Positions 34,270-47,800 of a stretch of 64,000 nt of DNA are shown in pieces. A program made the position numbers and the translations under genes. The stretch lies in NCBI GenBank assembly GCA_029204225.1, contig CM055106.1, positions 14,760,393 to 14,824,392 of the forward strand. Direction: 5' to 3'. Position 1 is the first letter of the stretch. Each line of letters begins with the position of its first letter. Origin of the DNA: Diphasiastrum complanatum. Its lineage: Eukaryota > Streptophyta > Lycopodiopsida > Lycopodiales > Lycopodiaceae. The notes below the pieces were generated by a model. The model worked only from the letters and a program-made list of their open reading frames with translations. It did no database searches and was not told the origin of the DNA.

Positions 34270-34623
34270 AAGCATGCAATCGACCCAGCTAGCAAGATCG
34301 GACGGATTATAGTGCACAGCTTTCATTGAGCGGCACCGGCCAGAACAGTCTCCAGGTGCTCTAGTCGTTGAGCTACCTGCTATAGCTCCAAAGCTCGCAC
34401 CTTGTAGCCTGCGTTGGCCAGCAGGTCATCCACCCCTACGTTCACTTCAGTCATCTCTTTACCTAATGTAGAAGATGGTGCGATAATACTTCCAACCGGC
34501 CTCATGCAACTGATTCTTCGTCGGTCTCCTGGCTATACTTGCGTGATCTACAGCAGCTATTGAATGTTCGTCTCCGTCTTTGTGATGCTTATCGTGGGAC
34601 CACAACACGTCCAACATCTCCAT
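34270..34623 (-). pseudogene. DELLA-protein N-terminal relic (DELLA and VHYNP motifs)
   Basis: The minus strand encodes VDDLLANAGYKVRALEL, a TAG, then QVAQRLEHLETVLAG (34430-34330). After a frameshift it reads AVHYNPSDLASWVDCML (34320-34270). This order matches the N-terminal regulatory region of DELLA growth repressors: the DELLA motif followed by the TVHYNP motif. These two motifs bind the gibberellin receptor GID1. The family usually has a Gln at the TAG (LxxVAQxLE follows). The first 50 codons from the ATG at 34623 are in another frame. No GRAS domain was found on either side, so this is a truncated, disabled copy. Resemblance is by motif recognition only. Confidence 0.68.
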
Positions 34624-34629
34624 GACCTG

Positions 34630-36830
34630 ATTTCCTCCACAAAAGCATGCTCAAGTGAAAACTCGAGATGTTTTGGTTGAATTGCCAGTGAACTGGCCAC
34701 CATAGCTAAATCAATCATTCATATAAGCTTGATGCAAGAATGCTTTTGGGCCTAGTATTCTTGAATTGTGGGAATAAGAATTAACTAGTATTTTCAAACG
34801 AAAAGGATTAGCAACTCAACAAAAAATTAGAGGAATAAAAAAAGAGACGAAGATAATACAAGTTCGTTCCTAGATAGAAAGTGATAATGACACACGCGGC
34901 TTGTGAATTTCAATCACGCAAACAAGCAACATACGAGAGGGAGAACAGACCAGATCTTAGGCTTGTCTTAAAGAGGAGTAGATTAAGATTTGGAGGGATT
35001 GAAAAGGCAGAGTGCTTATGACCATCTAAATAACAATTCAGCTTAAGAAGGCCAATCTATGTTTAGCATCTGAATAAGTGAAGGAGGCAATTATGTCGGG
35101 CATCTTAAGAGTTACAAATTACAAAAGAACATGATCTTCTAGCTAAGAAATTGACAAACATGTGTATCAACTAGATTGCACAAAGAACAACGAGCACATC
35201 CCAAAATAAGGCACTCGGGAAGTTATCAAATATTCTGTACAATACTAATCCTATAGCAGCAGCAGTAGCCAATAAAGGATATGGAGTTCATGAGCAAGGT
35301 GGATTTGTTGCAACATCACAACCACATGAAGGAATCATCATGCACCCAGAGTACAACAACTGCGATATCGCGGATGATCTTTGAATTCAGGACACGAGAC
35401 AAAGGAACAGTGATTTACTTGGATGAACCCTCACACCCACAATCACAAAACAAAGAACTGTAAATTTAATGGAAGAACCACTAGTAGACCCATACATACT
35501 CACAATCACAAGCATATTTTAAAATTTTGATACAAAATTGGTAAATTTTTTGGTCTTCTTTCATCTAGTTTTGGTGATAGACATGATGTTGCAGGCATTT
35601 GTTTTTCAAAATGTATAGTATCACCTTTGGCAAAGAAATTTCTTTAACTACAGAGAAATATTCGACAAAATCTGACGAGGCTTCAAAAATGATAAGGTTA
35701 GAAGGAATTTACATTTAATAACAAGCTTTCTTACGATAGGCACCTTACTATGACAAGAGAGCAATTTTTTACTTCTATACAACAAAAAAAATGTAGAAGG
35801 GGTGACTTCTTACAAAGAGGGACACCCATATTCGACGAAATTAAAGATATCCTTTTAGGTAAGCTAAAAATCTTATTAGTGGAAAGTCTCTTGCATAAGA
35901 TCTTCCAATCAAAGATGTCGTGATAGAATTTCTCAACAACAAGAGGCATGCCCCGTTTGCAACAAAGGAACGTATTCTCATCTTTTGGTAGGTTGGCAAT
36001 AAAAAGTCTTGAAGAATCGATTTATTAAGTTTAGTATGCCAACCCAAATCATAAGACTCACATACGATACATTTCATGGGGAGAGAACTTCAACAAGATG
36101 GGATCTGTGCAACACTGGGACAGTCTTGAAGATGCATTGCATATGAGATGCAAATAGCCTAAACCAGGCTCAATTGCCTGATGCTTGTCAATTGTACATA
36201 GTTGCTTTTAAGAGATGTAAATCAAAGTAGCATAATGTTTATAGTTTCAAAGCATGAGTAGACAGGCGGGAGAGCAAAATTAGATGAGCATTTTGGTAAG
36301 TACAACTTCAAATCATTGAAATTCGGCCATTGGGCAACCGTGGCAGCAAGCACTTAAAGAAGCAAGGGGAGCTATTTCCCATTTGAACAGTTTGCCCATG
36401 GTTTTATCCTATCCTTTGTGTATAGCATTGAATGTAGTCTCACAATTTTGTTTCTTAGCAAGGGTGTATTTGGAAGAAAAATGTCTAGTATAAGGCTTGA
36501 GGTACAAAGTCACATACTAGACAATAACAAGTCTTTTGATATAGGACAACTTATATGATTCAAGTAGTAATGCAAGATATAAAAACTATCTTACGAAAAC
36601 AAATAGCTTAGTGAACCTAGAATGAACCATGGCAGATTTGATCTTTTTCACTAGAGAGGTAGCTCTTGACATTGTTCTAGTTGTTTAAATGAGATCCGCA
36701 GGGACGCGCAGAATATAAGCTTCCTATAGATTCTCTTTTTTAAGGAGATGCATTCTGCTCCCACATGATGGATACTGCAATGTATTTACTCCATAAATCT
36801 TATGTGTCATACATTATATTACCAAAGCTC
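34630..36830. other. Unassigned stretch between the DELLA relic and the hydrolase gene
   Basis: No frame with a recognisable domain was found on either strand. The sequence is AT-rich. It may include distal 3' sequence of the dienelactone hydrolase gene. Confidence 0.45.
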
Positions 36831-36834
36831 TCTC

Positions 36835-36928
<94 letters not shown>
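36831..36928. repeat. (CT)n microsatellite with CTCG interruptions
   Basis: A run of about 98 bp of CT with two short TCGCTCG interruptions near its 5' side, some 600 bp beyond the stop codon of the hydrolase gene. Confidence 0.95.
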
Positions 36929-36930
<2 letters not shown>

Positions 36931-37522
36931 GAGTACATACATGCACGTAAGCATGGCAGTGTCTCATGTGTACAATGAGGAACCTAGAAACTTCAAGCAT
37001 ATCAAATATGTGTGCATCCACATATAATGAGAAAAAGTTCCAACACAAAACAAGCTTAACCTTAATTTGACCATATGTCAAATATTTCGTGAGACAACTG
37101 AGGTCCCGTAAACAACTTGAAACTATTACTCATATCAACATGCAAAGTGTGCAAAGAAACTCAGCTTTGGCTTAATAGAAACAAACTATCCTGAAACAAA
37201 TACCTCATTGATGCATCTATTCCTTGGCATAAAGCTAAAACGCATCAAGAATCTACCCAGACCACCTCTAGCAATTTCTTTCTTCATATGCAAGGAAATC
37301 ATAAATACCGTCCTTATATATCAAGCTTATTTTCAACTTAAAAGGGCTAAGATATTTAACATCATGAAATAACCTCGTAAGCCCACAATCAATTGCCACT
37401 AATTTTGTGCACTAAGGACACTCCACCAGGCATGTGTACAAATAAAGCAATTAACCCTCAGTAGCATCACTAAGAATAGAAATCATAACTCTGTTAGAAT
37501 GGGACAGTTAGCCCTTACAACC

Positions 37523-38826
37523 TCACTTTAGATATTTCCAAAACCAGCTAAGCATATCCTGATGTGCCTCATCTGCCTGCTGCACAGCTTTTTTATCAGA
37601 TCGATCGTAACGTATAGTCCATCCATGCGCAACTTCCGGATATATCTTCACAAAACTGTCAATCTGCATGAACAATCTCCCTTTTAGGAAAAGTGCAGCT
37701 GTACTTTATTTGCATCTTCAAACGAATAAAGCTTGATAAGAGAACTTAAAATAAAATCTTTGTTGTGCAGCGAAAATAGAGCCTTCTGATCGGCACAATT
37801 TATCGATACAAAAGCCTCTCTACCATTGTTCTTTCATGGATAAAACTTCAAAAGGTTGTGATAGTTAATAATCTAAGCTATCTTCTGTTTCAAAATTCTT
37901 CCATTAAAAGTTATCATGTTCAAGAGTTGTCATCCCATTGACAAACAATCTTTATCTGTTTTTAACACTTGGATATTACCAAACCTGAATATGCAATCCA
38001 TGTGCACGTTCAGAAAGTTTAAGTGCATGGTTATGGTGCGAGTACAAAAATGCCATGTCCATAGAACCCATTTCATTTCAGTGACCAAGTATGCTATTCT
38101 TAATGCTTGTCTGACTGGTGGTTGGCCAGCAGCTTCTTTGCAGCCAATTAATGTTCATAGAATCTGCAGGTTAGAAAACATATTCATTTTGAAAGTTGGC
38201 ACTGAATCTCTAAAGATTATGTCAAGAAAACTATCCAATCGATTGAAGCATTGAGCAATAAAGCATCGAAAGTTAAGACAGTAGCATAAAACATCAATTA
38301 TGTGATTCTATAATTCACAACTAGGTTATAGAGAATTTAAATCAAACCTCAGGTCGTTTCGTTAACACTGCACGAAATTCCTTAACCAATGAAGGAGGAG
38401 TACCCTGATCGATTTCAGCAGCCAGAATTGCTATTGGTGCTATGATCTCTGCGGTTGATGTGTTAGCTGTTAGTGATCTATAACTGACAGAAAATGGTCA
38501 TGCCGAGACAGATGTGTAGTAAAATTATATGATGAATAGCCAAGTGCGTATACTATGTTAATGCAATGTAAGAAGAAAATGAGAATGTAATCGCTATTGA
38601 TGCTATTGAGTTCATACAGTAGTGTGGTAAAATTATATGATGAACAGACAAATGCTTGTATTATGACGAAAGATGTAAGAACACTATCAACATCCTCAGT
38701 TGCAAGATTTCTTGGAACCAATGAAATAATGGCACATTGTTCTAGTGAACTCCGAGCTCTCACAAATTGTCCTTTTCGAACTAGGCGCAAAGCAAAGTTT
38801 CCAAGTCAGAAGTGATTATGCTTCAA

Positions 38827-38884
<58 letters not shown>

Positions 38885-41800
38885 TTGAAGCTAATATGGG
38901 ACTTAAGACAAAGGCAAAACTAACTACATCCAAGCCAATATCATGCTCTTTCGCACTCTTCTCTCTCTGTTCTCAATGGTCTATGATGTCTATGTGCTGT
39001 TTTGAGGATAACTTGTTATCAAAGCCCTTTCTTTCATTGGGAAGCATTTCGATGCTTCAACAACTACCTACATCATTTATGTTGAAGATCAACTGGATCA
39101 ATAGCACTTCCACAAAACCTTCTACAGCTCAAGCACCCAGCAAGCAGCCCACCCACTAGAGCTGGCAGCCTAGTGGCCACATTCCAACAAGCACTGTCTT
39201 CCTTCTGGCCATTTTCTGGAAAGGTCATAGCCTGTTACAATAGGCCAGCTGCCTTCCCAAGCAGGCCAGCAGTGTAGCCGATGCCTGTCTTGAACTCTTT
39301 TCAGCAACAAAATTTCAAAATCACAATTGGAAGTTAAAAAAGGTTTGTGGCAATCACAATATCATTCTCTAATTCAAAGATGGTTGTTCCTGTGTCAAGG
39401 CCACGTTTTACAGCCTATCACAAGTTGGGTGCTAGGTTATAGTACGCGCAGTCCATCGTATTCAAAAGAGTCTCAAGCTAGTAATGACAATATTCAAAAA
39501 ACTATCAGTTGTCCAATCTCCTATCATTGATTCCACTATCATTCTACACGACATGTTTGGTATGTTCTCTCCTTATATACATGACAACAAGCTACAAAAA
39601 TTATTCAAAAGATTTGACAGTCACAATCTGATATTTTACAAAGTTAAAATATTGAAAATAAATTGAAACTGAGATTGTCCTTTTATAGAGACTTAAAATA
39701 TATTCCACATAATAAACTCCACTTTGATCTTTTACAATATGAAACCATCTGTTTACTTTCAATATAAAAACTCAAATAGGAGACATGTACAAAAATAATG
39801 AAAATGCATGTTTCTCAAAACCCAACACAAATCTGTCTTTTTTAAAGAGACCTAAAGTACATTTTGAATGAGAAAAGAATGAAGATTGAATCCAACACAA
39901 AATAACAGGAAAACATGTTTATCAAAACCCAATACTATTCAAATTGCGTTAAAAATGGAATATGTACACTGGCACCTTCAAAACATGCCACACTTCTCTA
40001 CTATCCTCAGAAGCTCATAGGCAGGTAATCATCATCCTTAGAGACATCAAATCAATATCTATTGACATGCTTTGCTACCCCTCAAAACATGCTTGCACCT
40101 ATTTTCAAAAGACCTAGCTAGCAATTGCACTCCATCGAAGCTCACAATTTCTCCACATAATCTCTATTATTCAAGAGTCTAGAAATTTTTGTTTCGAATT
40201 GGGTTCCTCAATAGCACATTGGAATAGTCACCTTCTTGCAACACCTTTTCCTATTCAAGCCATATCCAAGCCTTGTCCCTGCAACACAACAATAATAATA
40301 CTAGAAGAAACAAAAACTCCAAGGGATGAAGATCCTCCTACCATGGAGTTGGGGGATAGGCTTGGTCACTTGGGTGAGGTACCTTAGAGGAGGTGGTGAC
40401 CAAATGACCTATGGGTAAGGTGGAGCCTATAACGGCCACCACATAATGTTGTGGCCATGCACTCACTAGGACGTTGGCAACGTTGTCATTCACTAGTTTA
40501 TCCTAGAAGATGCATGATCACAAGAATGGTAATTCAAAGCTGTTGGAAATGATCCTGATTAGTTCTATTGAAAATTTTGCTAAAAGTATGATATGTTAAA
40601 TGTTTTGGAAATCTAGCTCATAAATGTCACTATTTGCTCAAATTTGTGCACAGTGAATAGGATTGCTGTGCAATTATATGTTACACCTATCTTGCTTCTA
40701 CACACATATATAGTATTGTCCAGTAAAAGTAAAATTTTAAACATGTTCTTACATCTTTGATTCCTGAAAGCCTTAAAAAACATGCTCCAACAAATCTTAG
40801 CAACTATTTTTTTGGGAAAAAACTACTCAAATCGAATCGTTTGAATCTTATTCAAATCAAATGGAGTCTCAATTCAAATGTTCTGGTAAATGTTTAGAAG
40901 ATAAGTTCTAAGAATATGACACCTGATACAACGTATTTGAATGTGTACAAGGTATTGCCTTTTTATGGCTTCTTTTCTTTTCTAAGACACCTAAAAAAAT
41001 TTACAAAAAAAACCCAAAACTTTTTATAAACAAGACTATGTGCTTTGATATGGTTCAGTAGTTCATTAGGTGCATATGGTTCAATATAGATAAGGTTTAG
41101 AGTTCATCCATGCTATAGTTGTTGTTTCACCCTGAATCCCAAATCAATCCCTCAAAAAGTATCATCTAGAGAACATGGTTGCTTGGATTTGAAAATCCAG
41201 AGACATCGAACAAGAACAACAAACAAAACTCAATTTACTGAACCGATAATTGAGTCACAGGACAAGGGATTTACCTTTGAAGTCATCAGTTACAACTCGA
41301 GAAGGATGTAGCAACACAGCTGCCTTGATGTCTTTCTGTCTAGCAAGCAGGACAGCAACTTTTGCTGAAAACAAGGAAGTTATATTAAGTATTTGCATGT
41401 TTACTATAATCGCAGATTTACTTTGTGTCTGCTGCAATGCAGTTCCAAAAACTATAAAATAACAACAGTTTTACCTCCCCAACAAAAACCAGCCACGCCA
41501 ATAGATGTGATACTTTTTCCCTTCAGAATCTCAATAATCTGCTTAATTTCTGGAACAGCTTTCAGCTGCCCGTAGTAAGACCAATAACGTCAGACTTTTG
41601 AAGGAAAATGGGACCAAGAATATTTTGAGAAACGTACTGAAATTTAGCATCCACTCTTTTGGATGCAGATATATCACTAAGGCATACAGAACTTTACTTT
41701 TGTGGTGTTCTTTGTGGGCAATTCCCACTACATACAAAAAGTCAAATTAAACAGTAGACAACATCAGGATTCCTTCAAACAACGTTCAAGCATGAGATGG

Positions 41801-44800
41801 ATTCTTACAGGCTCATGCTTCTGTAACCATGCAGGGAATGCTGCAAAAGGACTTCCTGTCTCAGCAGGCTTAAAAGGATCATCATGCAGAACATCAGGAA
41901 CTACTACCAAGTAGCCTGCAGCTGAAACCTTGTCTGCAAGCTTTCTGCAAGCATACAGAACACGCCATCGAAGTTATGAGGTCACATAGTGTAGACCTTC
42001 CAAATATGGTTGTCCAAACAATAAGACATCATACTAATAAGAAATATAACCAAAAGCACAGCTTTGCTTCCTCTACATGCAAATGAACAAGAAAAGAATT
42101 TGAAAATGTCAGAGCATGTCATTTCAAAATTCCCATGCTTCAAGAAGTTTTAGAATTTTCTGAATCAAGGTATCACAAACTCTCAATTAAACGAAACTTC
42201 AAAGCTTGGCCTTACTTCAAACAAAGATCCCATTGAAGATGACAAGAGACGATCTTAGACTTGTATTTGCAAACTTTCGAATAGTGTCTCCAAACTATGA
42301 CCAAGACAACGCATAGAACACAAACAACTGAAAATGCACTGATGAGCTAATCAAATGAATGACATTATGATAGCACTGTTAGACTAACTGCTTAACTGAA
42401 TCGGAATCTAGAAGTGTCTTAAGAATTGCAAATGAAAATTGACTGTATTCCCCAATCAATCACCTGCTTACAAGAGGCCACACTAGCATATTTCTACTAT
42501 CTGACGAAGTTAGGTCTGCAAGCCCTACTTAGGGCCTTCTACATAATCAATATGTAATAATGAATAGTGATTAATAGATGCTGGTTTCATGAGGCCCAAA
42601 GCTAAGGTTTATTTTCAGTCAACCAAAAGTAAGAATATGGGCCCTAATACTAATGAATGGAATAAAATAAGAACATGGGGCCTGAGACCCAATCAACTGT
42701 CTGTGGACTAACTACAAGATCATTGTAAGTAACAGCTCGCAAATGACGACATACGCAGTCTTAGCTAAGATTTAGCTCAAAATCTCAATCTCAAATATCT
42801 TGCTGTTAAGGTTTATATTTGTCCTAGTGAAAATTACTCATTTGTGTTGTTCTCTTCTTCCGATACTTTGAAAGAGCCACGCACCATTTTTATCATCACT
42901 TTACTTGGTATAACAGCATCTTGTCATCTGGGCAAAATAAGATTACAAAAAAAAAGGACACTACCCTTCCACAACTATCCAACGTAAGAAAAGATAGGCA
43001 CATACTTTTCAGTGGGCCTACAATGAGATGCCAGTCTCCAAAGCCAAAAACTATAGGATATCATACCAAATAATTTACACTATTTTTAAGGTTGATTGAA
43101 CAACCAAATTTAGAAAGTTGTGTTCTAACTTCCTCTGTGTACTTTTTGCTTAAAAACTTGTAACGGAAACAACATGCTACACAGGCCTAACAGTTTCATC
43201 AATGATTCTTCAAGTTACTAGTTAGCTTATGAATAATTTGTTTGCCACATTCCAGCTTGAATAAGTATGAAATTCTTCCAGGGAAAGATATTTAGGCTCT
43301 CTCAATTTTAAGATGCCACACCAGAGAGTTCAGTTTCGGTCACGCCATCTGTAGATAATAGCACTAACGGTGAGAAAGTGGACTAAAGTTGCAAAGACTA
43401 AGTATTTGTAGCATTAGCAGTAAGTTGACTAGCTTTAAAAAGATTTAAAGTAACAGAGTACCACATATTCAAAGAGCTCTATTTTAAGATTCTTTATATA
43501 GTTGCAAGTTTTAAATTATAGAACAGTAGATTGAAATTTGTGTTGGAGACTGGCATTTGCAAGAAAATTGGAGTTTAAATTTTCCAAGACCAAGTGATGA
43601 AGTACAGCTTGGTGGCAATTCTTAACTGCCATTGTCCATTGCACTTATTTGTTATGCATTTGACCGGTTATTTTCACTCTTTCACTATGCTGACCACTCT
43701 TAATAATGTGGAGATAATCACAGTTCATCTTTGGATCACTAAATAAAGCTAAACAGGTTGCATAATGATCTAACTATAAGCACTAGATGGTTCCTTCTTA
43801 GATAAGGAATCAATTAAGGTGAGTAATAAATGGAATAACTAGTAAGGTCTCCAACTGCAACTGCAGTCTTGTCTGATTTTTTTATTGACCCTGCTCCATT
43901 TGATACTGTTGTCTTTTTGAAAATCCTCTTGCATTTACATCGTGATGGTGTACCTTATTTTGAGTCAAATCCAATAGCACAAAATGGTGCATAAAATTAG
44001 CTCCAACAACCCTTATTCACATGCTACAAGGCCCCTATTTTCTTTAAGGGCTTAAAATCCCACATTTGAACTTGCAATTTTGGCCTTGCCAAATAAATTC
44101 ATTCGCGCTTTATAGAATGATTTTCTACACTATGACAAGCCACAAGAGGCTAGGATCCAAAGTTGTATAACTTCTCATGCCTTAATTCCCTTAACGGTTC
44201 ATTTTCGTAAATTGGTTATCAGGTTGGTGCTCATAACAATTGTTGTAGCAATATTCTTCACCCTCAGATTGAGCTTTGCATTTGCTCTCTACCTCATGAA
44301 CCGAATCCGTTTGTGTAAAAAGTTATTCAATTTGGAGCAATGATTGCCTGATATTGACCCTTGGAACCCCGGGGGTTACAGGTCTAGACATCAGCCAATA
44401 CAGATAGTAAGTGTATCAATCAGAACTTAATGGATAATGGGCTTGGGGACAGATGATATAGAAACCAAGTCTCACAATGTTACAAGAGTTTAAACAAAAG
44501 TAGGTTCATCGATGATGCAAGAATAAAGATACAGTTCACACTCCAAAGCACTTTGTGTGCACTTTGAAACTTAAAATCAAAGAACCTGAGATAGTGATAT
44601 CCAGAACACGCAGTAGCATGTCAATGCAAATCTGACACTGATCAATATTGGTCTGTAATATCTTTGATAAAGTCAACAAGTATGCCTTGCATAAATCAAC
44701 AGGCAGAAGTATTTCCAGATACAACTCAACATGGATGCTAAAAGCACAACTTTGTTCAAATAACGATACAGCTTCTGTATATCTGCACACTCAAAGTCAA

Positions 44801-47800
44801 CTTCAGTCAGTAGTTGTGCAAAACAGTGACAACATACTCACTCTGAGGCATTCTTTTAATCCAAATATTTCCCCGATCAGTTATATACTGACTGTAAACA
44901 CTGGAATGTGAGGTGAACCAGCAAATTTTGACCTGTATACTTCAGGGTGTACTGGCCCTTACAGCCTTAAAGCTCCATTAACACCAACCCTATAGGCACT
45001 ACACTTTGTATTTCAAATGGATGCTAGTAATGTTGGAGTTGGTGCCAATTTCCATCAAGATGGTGGTGTTATCAAGTACGAATCAAGTAAAATCCATTCT
45101 CTACGCAATATACCACCCCTATGAAGGAATTACTTTTAATATTGCATGCTCTATAAAGAGTGACATCACTACTTATATTCAGCTCCTTTCGATCTCTACA
45201 CTAATCAGTCTTTGCATCATCTTTACACTTCAAAGAAATCTTAGCAATCGCCAACTCATATGGTTACCATTCCGTTGGACTTTTTGATATCAATTATTGT
45301 CTTGAAGAAAGCAACACAACAACCAATGCCTTGTCTCACATCCATGCGTGTGTTTACGCACTTGCCACATTTGCTCCTAGCTGATTTGATACATTCTCCG
45401 AAGCCAACGTCCGACGCCTTGATTTCAAAGATCATTATGCTACAGCAGTTAGCCCAACTTCTTCTCACCACCTAGTATAATCCATTGTTGATAGTTAGCC
45501 TGATGGTGCACTGTGCATCCCAGTATCCTTGTCTCGCATGCCCAACTTCTGTCCCACACTAACGCTTTGCCCATTGGTGGCCATTGTAGATTCCAATATC
45601 CTTTGCTAGTCTTGAAGCACATTTTGAATCTAATGTTCAATCAAATGTTTTGAGGACACTTGCACTCATTTGTTTTGCCCTCTGAGCATGTCTGGGATCA
45701 ACAGCTATCTTTAGCAAAGTATAGTTGTAATAGGTACGTTAGCAATAGCATTGGTATTTCCTCATTTTTTCTCGCTACCATGAATATACATCACCAATTA
45801 TGATAGACGCATTTCTATCTAATGCACAAGATACTATTTTGAGGGCACATAAGCATCTGCAACATACGTAGCAGCAGTATACAAGCTGCAATTGATCGCC
45901 CTCACCACTATGTCGAATTTAAAGGAAGGCTTAGATGTTTTATTGAGGCTGAGATTTGCTAGGCAAAAGTTTGTTCAGGGACAATCTACAAAAGAGCACT
46001 CGACACCACACTATTATGAAACGCTTCACATTTTGGACATACTCAATCACGTATTGCTTGCAAGTGTCGACTACTACTACTATCTATAACACTTTTAATG
46101 TTAGCCTGTTGGGAGCTGACTACTGCATCTCTACTTATTCCAATCTATAATGGATCGTAATTCGAGGATCTTACCCATTGGGGGGATTTATCGCTTAGTG
46201 TACCTTTGAAACCAGAAAGAGTACTCAAAACCAAAGATAAACAAGTGAGATAATGTTCTATCTTTGAGTCCTTGATCTGATAGAAAGAACGCATTGACAA
46301 TGATGATTCATGGGAAAGAGTTGAAAGCATGAAAAGGAATTTTCCTAAGTTCCACTTCTGAGGACAGAAATAGTTCAAGGGGGGAAGAATGTTACGTCCA
46401 TGTCCGAATCATAGGATTCGGAATAATCCTTGGCATGGATATTCGACACTCCAGTGTGCGAGTTTATTAGTTACGCCTCCTCATCATTCCGAACTAGGCC
46501 ATAAATGTAATTAATAACCTTGTGAGGGCCCAACACTCCAATTAGGACATGTGGAGTAGTGCATGGTGATTGGCAGTTTTTATTGCCTAAGGAGATCAAA
46601 AGCAGTTGAATGAGGATTTAGTAAAGGATCAGGGTCCTGGAAGGAATATTCCTAGGCTCCAAGAGTCTATATATTCCTACAGGAACTCGCCCCTCAGTTG
46701 CCAAAAACCTCTCCTCTCCTATACTCAATCACCGTGGCTCAGGGGTGAAGCTGATTGGAGTTTGATTTTCATTTCTCTTTGCTTTTTGCAAGTTTTTGTT
46801 GATTTTTTGAAATCTCACTACGTAGGCTAGAATTAGGGTTTATTTGAAGAAACTTTTTAGGCTTTAGGGTTCTCTGTTCTGGGTTTAGAGTTTAGTGTTT
46901 AGTGTTTACGATTTAGGGATTTTTGTTTTGGGATTTAAGGTTTGTATGTGGAATTTTCGAGTTTAGGGTTTAGGATTACATCATGCCTAGGCCTTGATAT
47001 TAGGATGAGGTAGAGCCTCTAGAGGATGGGAATGGTACACAAGGGGAGACTGTTGCTAAGTGTTGGAGATGCCGCTTTTGCCATATTCATTACTCCAGCA
47101 TGCTCACCAAGGTGAGGGCTCATCTCGTAAACACATCCAACAAGTCGATAGTTGGCATACGTCGTTGTCACATGGTTCCAAAGGCAAAGCGACGACACAA
47201 CTGACAAATACTCACAACCAGGCACAACAGCTTCCATAGCACCCAAGCTTGCTAGGGCACATCAATAGTTGGTCAAAGCCTATCAGACTCCCTCTCTGAT
47301 CTTCTCTTCAAAGCTAATTTCCTGCACATACAACCATCAAATTACCTCTAACACAAGATGGAGCTGGCTGCCTTGTCTCCTCCCAGCCTTTGTTGCATAG
47401 ATTATGATGAGGAATGCCTCTCTCTAGGCTCACTTATCCAAAATCCTCAAGCACCCCTTAACCCTGACCCTTCCTAAATCTCGACACATGGCCAACTCCA
47501 TGCACTGTCGCCACTTGCCACTTGGCAGTACCCTGACACATAGGCAAGTGAGTAGGCTGACATGTATCACTCATCCATTTTGGACCAAGTGTCCCAGTGA
47601 GCATGTGACATGTGTCATGTTTGACCGGTCAACCCTAACATGTGTCACTCATTCACTGGACCAAATGTCCCAGTGAGCATATGACATGTGTCACGTTGAC
47701 TAGTCAACTCTCCTACTTTTTAGGAGGTCAGTCCAGCCACTCCAAATTAATGACCCAGTACCCTATACCCAAGCAACATGCGACTCTGTATATTTACAAG

